In this document: positions 58,369-64,000 of the stretch, piece after piece | How the letters are laid out: each line of letters starts with the position of its first letter | Numbering within the stretch: position 1 is the first letter of the stretch | Assembly: GCA_013289765.1 (NCBI GenBank) | Contig: JABCZI010000007.1 | Coordinates: 186,001-250,000 of the forward strand | Reading direction: 5' to 3' | Length of the DNA stretch: 64,000 nucleotides | Source: Acidobacteriota bacterium | GTDB taxonomy: Bacteria; Acidobacteriota; Terriglobia; Terriglobales; Acidobacteriaceae | The notes under the pieces: model-generated | Databases searched by the model: none | The model's input: only the letters and a program-made list of their open reading frames with translations | What the model was told of the DNA's origin: nothing | Program-made: the position numbers and the translations under genes

Positions 58369-58833
58369 TCAATACGTGATCTCGACCTTGGCGTCCGGCT
58401 CTTCTTGATAGTCGTTTACCATTCTCGTAATCCCATCCTTCAGGACTGTCACATGAAAGTTGATGAGAAGCCCGACTGTTAATTGCAGGAGCCGCAGGTG
58501 AGACAGCAACTGAGCATGATCTACCGGATGCAGGCTCTCCCTGCTCTTAAGCTCGACAACCACCAGACCCTCAACCACCAGATCGGCGCGAAAACCACAG
58601 TCTAGCTTGACACTGTGATAAATGAGCGGAACGGGCTTTTGCCGCTCAAACTGAAGCCCCAAACCACTCAGTTCGTATCCGACGCAAGCCTCATACGCCG
58701 ATTCCAGCAGCCCCGGTCCGATTGCCTTGTGAACCGTGATGCAAGCGCCAATGATCTTTCCGGTTATTAAGTTGATTCTTGACGAAGGCGCGAATCGACG
58801 AGGAAGAGAAGCAGGCGGACCGGTGAAATTCAT
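58369..58833 (-). CDS. GxxExxY family protein
   Basis: This 154-aa protein has the family signature GPGLLESAYEACVGYEL (39-55) and a PD-(D/E)XK-like core in LDCGFRADLVVEGLVVVELK, where Asp, Glu and Lys are in nuclease positions, followed by HAQLLSHLRLLQLTVGLLIN. The function is unknown; it is a small domain found widely in environmental bacteria, often in repeat-rich places. The first ~18 residues are atypical, so translation may start later. Confidence 0.88.
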   Translation of the reverse strand: MNFTGPPASLPRRFAPSSRINLITGKIIGACITVHKAIGPGLLESAYEACVGYELSGLGLQFERQKPVPLIYHSVKLDCGFRADLVVEGLVVVELKSRESLHPVDHAQLLSHLRLLQLTVGLLINFHVTVLKDGITRMVNDYQEEPDAKVEITY

Positions 58834-58971
58834 AGCACACCATAATCCGCATGAGTGGTATGAAATCAGTGACAGATATCACAAAGAGAAAGTAGCTGCC
58901 TGTGGAAATAAAGATCTGCCCCAGGTTCTCCGCGGCATTTCTCTGCGCTCCTCCGCGATTAAGTTTTTGAC

Positions 58972-59961
58972 CTATTTCTCTCTGGCGACCACAAACTCCG
59001 GCGCCCACAACAAAGCCCGCTTAATCTCGGAATCCGGGAACGTACAAATCGCCTTCTGCGCGGACTCCGCGTACCGCGTGGCGCGAGCCGTGGCCGCCTC
59101 CAGCGATCGATAGCGATTCAGGATTTCCATGATCTGCGCGTGGGTCACGCCATTGAAAGCGCGGTCACGCAGGATCGTTTCGATCTTCGCGCGCTCTTCG
59201 GGCGTGCAGCGCTCCAGCGCATGGATCACCGCCATGGTTGCTTTGCCCTCGCGCAAATCGCTCGCCACCGGCTTGCCCAGCATGCCTTCGGATGCAGTCA
59301 GGTCCAACACGTCGTCCACAATCTGAAACGCCATGCCAAGATCGTGTCCGTACCGCCCCAGCGCCTCTTCTTGCGCCGCTGTCGCACCGCCCAGAATCGC
59401 TCCCAGCCGCATGCACACCGAAAACAGGCAAGCTGTCTTGCGGAAAATCAAATCGAAATACTCGTCAAGCGTTATGGACTTCCCAAGCTTTTCCATCTGC
59501 AGCAGTTCGCCTTCAACCATCTGCTGGGTCAGATCAATCAGCGCGTCGAGAATGCGGAAATTGCGCTCCTGCACAGCCACCTTGAAGGCCTGCATGTAGA
59601 GCCAGTCGCCCGCCAGCACGCATTTCGAGTTGCCCCACTGCGTATTGGCGGCCGGCCGGCCGCGGCGGGTCTTGGCTTCGTCAATGATGTCGTCATGCAC
59701 CAGCGTCGCAGTATGAATGATTTCCACCACGGCGCCTAACCGCACCGCCCCGCGCCCCTGGTAATCGAATAGCTTGGAAGAAAGGAAAAGCAGCGCAGGA
59801 CGGATCCGCTTGCCCCCGCCCGCCCGCAGATACTCGCCGATCTCGGTAATCGCACGAACCCCTGAGATCGTGTCGTGCCCGAACTCATCCTCAAGCGCCG
59901 CAAGGTCGTCATGCAGCAGATCGAAAATTTCTTTCCCGTTAATAATCGACGACGCGCTCAA
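58972..59961 (-). CDS. Trans-polyprenyl diphosphate synthase (octaprenyl/heptaprenyl type)
   Basis: This 329-aa enzyme condenses IPP onto an allylic primer to make the side chain of quinones. The first Asp-rich motif is DDIIDEAKTRRGRPAAN (90-106), the second is IVDDVLDLTASEGMLGKP, and GGGKRIRPALLFL (48-60) binds IPP. Residues before the first motif (EIIHTATLVH) are small enough for a long product, so a C35-C50 chain is likely. The region between its stop and the GxxExxY start (58834-58971) has no gene. Confidence 0.92.
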   Translation of the reverse strand: MSASSIINGKEIFDLLHDDLAALEDEFGHDTISGVRAITEIGEYLRAGGGKRIRPALLFLSSKLFDYQGRGAVRLGAVVEIIHTATLVHDDIIDEAKTRRGRPAANTQWGNSKCVLAGDWLYMQAFKVAVQERNFRILDALIDLTQQMVEGELLQMEKLGKSITLDEYFDLIFRKTACLFSVCMRLGAILGGATAAQEEALGRYGHDLGMAFQIVDDVLDLTASEGMLGKPVASDLREGKATMAVIHALERCTPEERAKIETILRDRAFNGVTHAQIMEILNRYRSLEAATARATRYAESAQKAICTFPDSEIKRALLWAPEFVVAREK

Positions 59962-60036
59962 ATGATTTCCAATCGGTCTCTTCTCAGAGCCCTCCGCGGC
60001 AGCTCTCAGCCTCCTCCGCGTTAGGGTTTTGCCTTT

Positions 60037-60531
60037 TCAGTTTGTCCGGTAATTTATAAACTGCAAATCGATCCCAAAATCATGACCCCGCAACATCGCG
60101 ATTACTTCCTGCAGCGTATCGCGATCCTTGCTGCTGATCCGCACCAAGTCTCCCTGGATCGAGGCCTGCGCCTTCTTCTTCGAATCCTTAACCAGTTTCA
60201 CGATCTCTTTCGCCTTTTCAATGGCAATGCCCTGCTGCATGGTGACTTTGCGTTTTGCCATCCCGCCCGCGGCAGGTTCCACCGCTCCATACGTTAGACC
60301 CTTCAACGAGACGCCGCGCTTCACCAATTTTTGCTGCAGAATATCGTTTACCGCCTTTAGCTTGTACTCGTCGGCCGAATGCAGCACGATCGCATCTTTT
60401 TCCAGTTCGATATTGGATTTTGAATCCTTCAGGTCAAAACGCGTATGGACTTCCTTCAATGCCTGCTGGATCGCGTTCGAAACCTCCTGCAGGTCGATCT
60501 TGCTCACGATGTCAAAGGTGTTGTCGGGCAT
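60037..60531 (-). CDS. yajQ: YajQ family nucleotide-binding protein
   Basis: The 164-aa protein covers the whole YajQ fold: FDIVSKIDLQEVSNAIQQAL (6-25), THTRFDLKDS-like HTRFDLKDSKSNIELEKD, GKI-type loops replaced by KLVKRGVSLKGLTYGAVEPA, and SKKKAQASIQGDLVRISSKD. Members bind nucleotides, including c-di-GMP in some species. It lies 75 bp upstream of the polyprenyl synthase on the same strand. Confidence 0.94.
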   Translation of the reverse strand: MPDNTFDIVSKIDLQEVSNAIQQALKEVHTRFDLKDSKSNIELEKDAIVLHSADEYKLKAVNDILQQKLVKRGVSLKGLTYGAVEPAAGGMAKRKVTMQQGIAIEKAKEIVKLVKDSKKKAQASIQGDLVRISSKDRDTLQEVIAMLRGHDFGIDLQFINYRTN

Positions 60532-60605
60532 CGGATTTCAATTCTTTCTGAAATAATGGAATCTGAACCCTTGAGATTATCAGAAGAAGCCCTGGTAGAG
60601 CAGCG

Positions 60606-61430
60606 TTAACCGGCCGAAATTTTACTTTCAGCGGTTTCAGTCAATTTGAAAAAATCGTAGAAATTCCGCGTCGTCCGCTCCCCGACTTGTTCGGCCGCCA
60701 ATCCTCGCAATTCGCCAAGCTTTCGCGCCGTTTCTTTCACGAATGCCGGCTCGTTCCGCTTTCCCCGATGAGGCACCGGGGCAAGATACGGCGAGTCGGT
60801 TTCGATCAGCATCCGGTCCAAAGGAACTTCCAGCGCGGCATCGCGTATTTGCTGCGCCTTCGGAAAAGTCACGTTGCCGGCGAATGAAATCATGAATCCC
60901 ATATCGAGCGCGCTCTTCGCCTGCGGCCAGTTTCCCGTGAAGCAGTGCAGAATGCCTCCCAGTCCCTTTGCCGCCCAATGTTCTCGCATCAATGAAAGGC
61001 AATCTTCCCAGGCATCGTCGCTGCTGTCCGACGGCCGGCAGTGAATCACAATAGGCAGCTTCGCAGCCGCAGCCAATTCCATTTGCCGCTTGAATACTTC
61101 CTTCTGCACGTCGCGCGGGGAATGCTCGTAGAAATAATCCAAACCAATCTCGCCCCACGCAATCACCTTCGGATGCTTCGCGAGCCGTTCCATCTTCTGG
61201 TAAGCGGAATCATCCGCAAGCTTCGCTTCGTGGGGATGAATCCCCAGCGTCGCATAGATAAACTCATACTTCTCCGCCAACCGGATTCCACAATCGACGT
61301 GCTGCGGTCCTTCGCCATTGCCGATGGCGACAATGGTTTGGACTCCCGCCTCGCGCGCCCGCGCGATTACCTGCTCGCGGTCGGAGTCGAACTGCGTGCC
61401 GTCAAGATGCGCGTGAGAATCGATGAACAT
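60606..61430 (-). CDS. tatD: TatD-family metal-dependent hydrolase/DNase
   Basis: This 274-aa TIM-barrel enzyme begins MFIDSHAHLDGTQFDSDREQ with the HxH metal motif, and continues with TLGIHPHEA, IGEIGLDYFYEHSP, LPIVIHCR, ILHCFTGNW and RMLIETDSPYLAPVPHRGKR. All expected metal ligands (His, Glu, Asp) are present. TatD proteins act as 3'-5' exonucleases or other hydrolases. It follows metG on the same strand, as is common in bacteria. Confidence 0.95.
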   Translation of the reverse strand: MFIDSHAHLDGTQFDSDREQVIARAREAGVQTIVAIGNGEGPQHVDCGIRLAEKYEFIYATLGIHPHEAKLADDSAYQKMERLAKHPKVIAWGEIGLDYFYEHSPRDVQKEVFKRQMELAAAAKLPIVIHCRPSDSSDDAWEDCLSLMREHWAAKGLGGILHCFTGNWPQAKSALDMGFMISFAGNVTFPKAQQIRDAALEVPLDRMLIETDSPYLAPVPHRGKRNEPAFVKETARKLGELRGLAAEQVGERTTRNFYDFFKLTETAESKISAG

Positions 61431-61432
61431 CG

Positions 61433-61518
61433 TCGTTGGTCGCTAGTCGTTGGTCTTTAGCTTTCCGTTCGCGCTCCTGGCAGTTGAGGTCTTGGCTAAC
61501 GACTAACGACCAACGACC
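61433..61518. repeat. Long inverted repeat between metG and tatD
   Basis: Left arm 61433-61454 (GTCGTTGGTCGCTAGTCGTT, then GG) pairs with right arm 61497-61518 in 20 of 22 positions, with 42 bp between the arms. Each arm is itself a near-tandem of a GTCGTTGGTC-like unit. It can form a large hairpin in RNA or DNA. It is 3 bp from either gene. Confidence 0.8.
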
Positions 61519-61521
61519 GCC

Positions 61522-63534
61522 CTACTTCAACCTTGCCCCCACCGGCACATCCTCCAAAAACCCCGCCAGCACCGGGCTTCCACCTTCCAGCGAAGCAGCC
61601 ACGATCATTCCGTTCGATTCCATTCCACGAAGCTTCCGCGGCGCCAGGTTAGCCACGATCACAACCTTCCGCCCGACCAAAGTCTCCGGCGCGTATGCCT
61701 CGGCAATCCCCGCGAGCACCTGCCGCACTTCCGTTCCAATATCAATCTCCAGCCGCAACAGTTTATCGGCCTTAGGAACTCTTTCGGCAACTTTCACCAA
61801 CCCCACGCGCAGTTCGATCTTGGCGAAGTCGTCGATCGAAATCTTGTTGTTCGTTGCTGCCGCCGCTGGCGCTGCCGTCGAAGCTGTCTGGGTTGAACTT
61901 GACGGTGCCGGAACCTCCGCTGCCGTGATTTCCGGCACCGGTATTCCCCTCTGATCTTCCTCCATCTTCTGCATCCTTTCGATTGCGCTCTTGTCCGCGC
62001 GCGGAAATACGGGCTGTACCTCACCCAGCTTCGTGCCCAGGCGCAATTGTCCCCAAGCCAGTTCACTCAGTGCAAGTTTTTTGATATCTCCCAACCCCAG
62101 CTGCGTCCAAATCTTCGCTGTTGCCTCCGGCATTACCGGATAAGCCAGCGCCGTCGCAATGCGCAGAGCTTCTGCCGCGGTGTAGAGCACGGTCGCCAAA
62201 CGCGAGCGGCTCTCTTCATCTTGCTTTTCGCCCAGCGCCCATGGCTCGTTCTCGACAATGTATTTGTCCACCGCGGCCACCAGCGCCCATGCGCTTTCGA
62301 GTGCCCGCGAAAATTGGAACTGATCAAACAGCTCCCCAAATTCGCGAATCGTCTTCCGCGCGAACTCGGCGATCGCATCGTCCGCCGCCTTCTTCGACGC
62401 CCCATGCGAAGGATACGGAACCTCGCCCTTGAAATAGCGGTTGATCATGGTCAGCGTGCGGCTGGCCAGGTTCCCGAGACCATTCGCCAGATCGGAGTTG
62501 TACCGCTGCACCAGGGCATCGAAAGAAAACGATCCGTCCTGCCCGAACACCACTTCCCGCAGCAGAAAATAGCGCAACGCATCCGCGCCCAATACATCGA
62601 GAATCGTTTCCGTGCGCACGATGTTGCCGCGCGATTTCGACATCTTGCTCTCTTCGAACAACAGCCATCCATGCGCCACAATCGCTTTCGGCATCGCAAG
62701 TCCAGCCGCCATCAGAAACGCAGGCCAGTACACGCAATGAAAACGGACAATTTCCTTTCCGATCATGTGAACATCGGCCGGCCAGAATTTCTTGAACGCC
62801 TCTTGCGCTCCCGCGTGCGAAGAACCGTAGCCGATGGCGGTAATGTAATTCGCCAACGCATCCAGCCACACATAAATCACATGCTTCGGATCGTCGGGCA
62901 CCGGAATGCCCCACGAGAACGTAGACCGGCTGATCGACAAATCGCGCAGCCCGGAGCGGACGAATGAAATTACTTCGTTGCGCCGCGCTTCCGGACGGAT
63001 GAACTCCGCATTCGCATATAGCGCCAGCAGTTTGTCCTGAAACGCGGAGAGCTTGAAGAAATAGTTTTCCTCCTGCACCGTCTCGGTGATGCGTCCGCAT
63101 GTGGGGCAAGGGTCGCCAGGTTTGGCCCCGTCGACATAGAGTTCATCCGAGACGCAATACTGGCCGGTGTACGTTCCCTTGTAAATAAAACCGTTGTCGC
63201 GAATCGTCCGGAACAATTCCTGCACACGCTTCTTGTGACGGTCTTCGGTGGTGCGGATAAAGTCGTCGTTCGAAATTCCCATCCGCTTCCACAGCTTGCG
63301 AAACTCCGCCGAAATCTCATCGGCGTATTGCTGCGGAGTTTTTCCCGCGGCCTGCGCCGCCCGTTCGATCTTCTGCCCATGCTCGTCGGTTCCGGTAAGA
63401 AAAAACGTTTCCGCGCCCAACAGCCTTTGCCGCCGCGCAATCGTGTCGCACGCAATGGTGGTGTAAGCGTGCCCGATGTGCGGGCGCGCGTTCACGTAAT
63501 AAATCGGCGTCGTAATGTAGAACTTCTTGCTCAT
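61522..63534 (-). CDS. metG: Methionyl-tRNA synthetase
   Basis: MetRS charges tRNA-Met. The protein is 670 aa. The HIGH motif is in YYVNARPHIGHAYTT (12-26), the zinc knuckle region in YCVSDELYVDG and CPTCGR, and the KMSKS loop in LLFEESKMSKSRGN. An anticodon-binding domain follows, with a flexible Pro/Ser/Ala linker near 550-565, and the C-terminal tRNA-binding (Trbp111-like) domain begins ISIDDFAKIELRVG and ends PVLAGFLEDVPVGAR. Downstream tatD and yajQ are on the same strand. Confidence 0.96.
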   Translation of the reverse strand: MSKKFYITTPIYYVNARPHIGHAYTTIACDTIARRQRLLGAETFFLTGTDEHGQKIERAAQAAGKTPQQYADEISAEFRKLWKRMGISNDDFIRTTEDRHKKRVQELFRTIRDNGFIYKGTYTGQYCVSDELYVDGAKPGDPCPTCGRITETVQEENYFFKLSAFQDKLLALYANAEFIRPEARRNEVISFVRSGLRDLSISRSTFSWGIPVPDDPKHVIYVWLDALANYITAIGYGSSHAGAQEAFKKFWPADVHMIGKEIVRFHCVYWPAFLMAAGLAMPKAIVAHGWLLFEESKMSKSRGNIVRTETILDVLGADALRYFLLREVVFGQDGSFSFDALVQRYNSDLANGLGNLASRTLTMINRYFKGEVPYPSHGASKKAADDAIAEFARKTIREFGELFDQFQFSRALESAWALVAAVDKYIVENEPWALGEKQDEESRSRLATVLYTAAEALRIATALAYPVMPEATAKIWTQLGLGDIKKLALSELAWGQLRLGTKLGEVQPVFPRADKSAIERMQKMEEDQRGIPVPEITAAEVPAPSSSTQTASTAAPAAAATNNKISIDDFAKIELRVGLVKVAERVPKADKLLRLEIDIGTEVRQVLAGIAEAYAPETLVGRKVVIVANLAPRKLRGMESNGMIVAASLEGGSPVLAGFLEDVPVGARLK

Positions 63535-63636
63535 GCAGTTATCGTTCTTGAATCGATCGTAAGTAGCGAGTCACTTGCCCAATCGTCTTTTCTGCGACAG
63601 TTCTCCGCGTGCACCGCGATAAGTATTGCAGGTTGG

Positions 63637-64000
63637 TTACCCCAAACCCTTGGCCAGATAAGCCTCGACGGCCTTGCCCATCACAGTCTTCAACGGCACA
63701 TGGTGCTCGCCGGCGATCCGCCGGCAATCTTCATATTCCGGCGCATAATTCGTTACCGTCCCGTTCATGCTGGCGATCTTGATCCTTACCTCGCCCCACT
63801 CGGTGTGCACTGTTTCCCAGCGCCGCGCCAGCGTTTGCCGAATTTCGTCGCGACCCCTTACCCCGAGCGTGGTGGTCTCGGTGAAGATAAGTTGTATCAG
63901 CTTGCTCGCATCTTCAGGCTTGCACAATACCGTCAGCAGCATTCCTGGACGATTCTTCTTCATCTGCACTGGCATGCCAAACGCGTCGAGCGCGCCCTCT
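63637..64000 (-). CDS. larC: LarC-type nickel insertion protein (DUF111), C-terminal part
   Basis: The last 120 codons of a gene cut by the right edge; it reads EGALDAFGMPVQMKKNRPG, then LLTVLCKPEDASKLIQLIFT, TLGVRGRDEIRQTL, and APEYEDCRRIAGEHHVPLKT. These are conserved in DUF111/LarC, which puts Ni into the pincer cofactor of lactate racemase-type enzymes using CTP. No larA, larB or larE is in the window. The stop lies 102 bp before the metG start. Confidence 0.9.
   Translation of the reverse strand, partial: EGALDAFGMPVQMKKNRPGMLLTVLCKPEDASKLIQLIFTETTTLGVRGRDEIRQTLARRWETVHTEWGEVRIKIASMNGTVTNYAPEYEDCRRIAGEHHVPLKTVMGKAVEAYLAKGLG

Overview
The window is about 64 kb of a G+C-rich bacterial chromosome. 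Its gene content points to an acidobacterium, probably of the Koribacter/Terriglobia type: an M16 protease pair with a lipoprotein-carrier-like fusion, a Ser/Thr kinase with a beta-propeller sensor, BlaI/M56 regulation, many dispersed 3'-end hairpin repeats, and standalone TreS and LigD-polymerase genes. That assignment is inference; no rRNA or tRNA gene was seen. Most of the window is housekeeping DNA. I found no insertion sequence, prophage or CRISPR array.

Layout. 1-0.95 kb: groEL (cut by the left edge) and groES, read leftward from a sigma70-type promoter that overlaps a CIRCE element. 1.5-3.2 kb: an orphan NuoI-type ferredoxin, a small rhodanese with an in-frame UGA, and a DUF2127 membrane protein. 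3.4-8.7 kb: trehalose synthase, a GT-A glycosyltransferase and a mechanosensitive-channel-like protein in one probable osmotic-stress operon, facing malQ. 8.7-11.8 kb: an SDR, then MarR, YceI and pirin genes with two copies of a MarR-type operator. 11.8-15.3 kb: HtrA, a BlaR1-like M56 protease and BlaI, with matching operators in front of htrA and blaI. 15.4-23.6 kb: an amine oxidase, then hrcA-grpE-dnaJ-rsmE without dnaK, and a UvrD-like helicase/nuclease. 23.6-23.8 kb: a very small transcription unit for a lysine-rich 13-residue peptide. 24-32 kb: thiolase, PAS histidine kinase, ComM and a Ser/Thr kinase. 32-37 kb: membrane pyrophosphatase, rho and an omega-like protein. 37.5-43.6 kb: a phosphoesterase with Ig-like repeats and the M16 pair. 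43.8-48.7 kb: LigD polymerase, DUF72, two Xer recombinases and a degenerate HD-GYP protein. 48.7-54.6 kb: an acyl-activating/acyltransferase fusion diverging from secA. 54.7-64 kb: leftward CYTH, MFS, DedA-rhodanese, secreted protein, GxxExxY, polyprenyl synthase, YajQ, TatD, MetG and LarC.

The most interesting signal is a pair of rhodanese-domain genes 54 kb apart, on opposite strands (2215-2547 and 56635-57600). Each is interrupted once, by UGA, just after the active-site Cys and where I expect relatives to carry a second Cys. In both, a GC-rich hairpin follows with its apical loop starting after exactly 21 nt. Many other genes here end normally in UGA, so selenocysteine insertion is the best single explanation, though no Sec machinery lies in the window. 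Other points of interest are the BlaI-htrA operator pair, the MarR operator pair, the lysine-rich micropeptide unit, the CTG start of dnaJ, a CRP-type site before comM, and a family of hairpin repeats at gene 3' ends.
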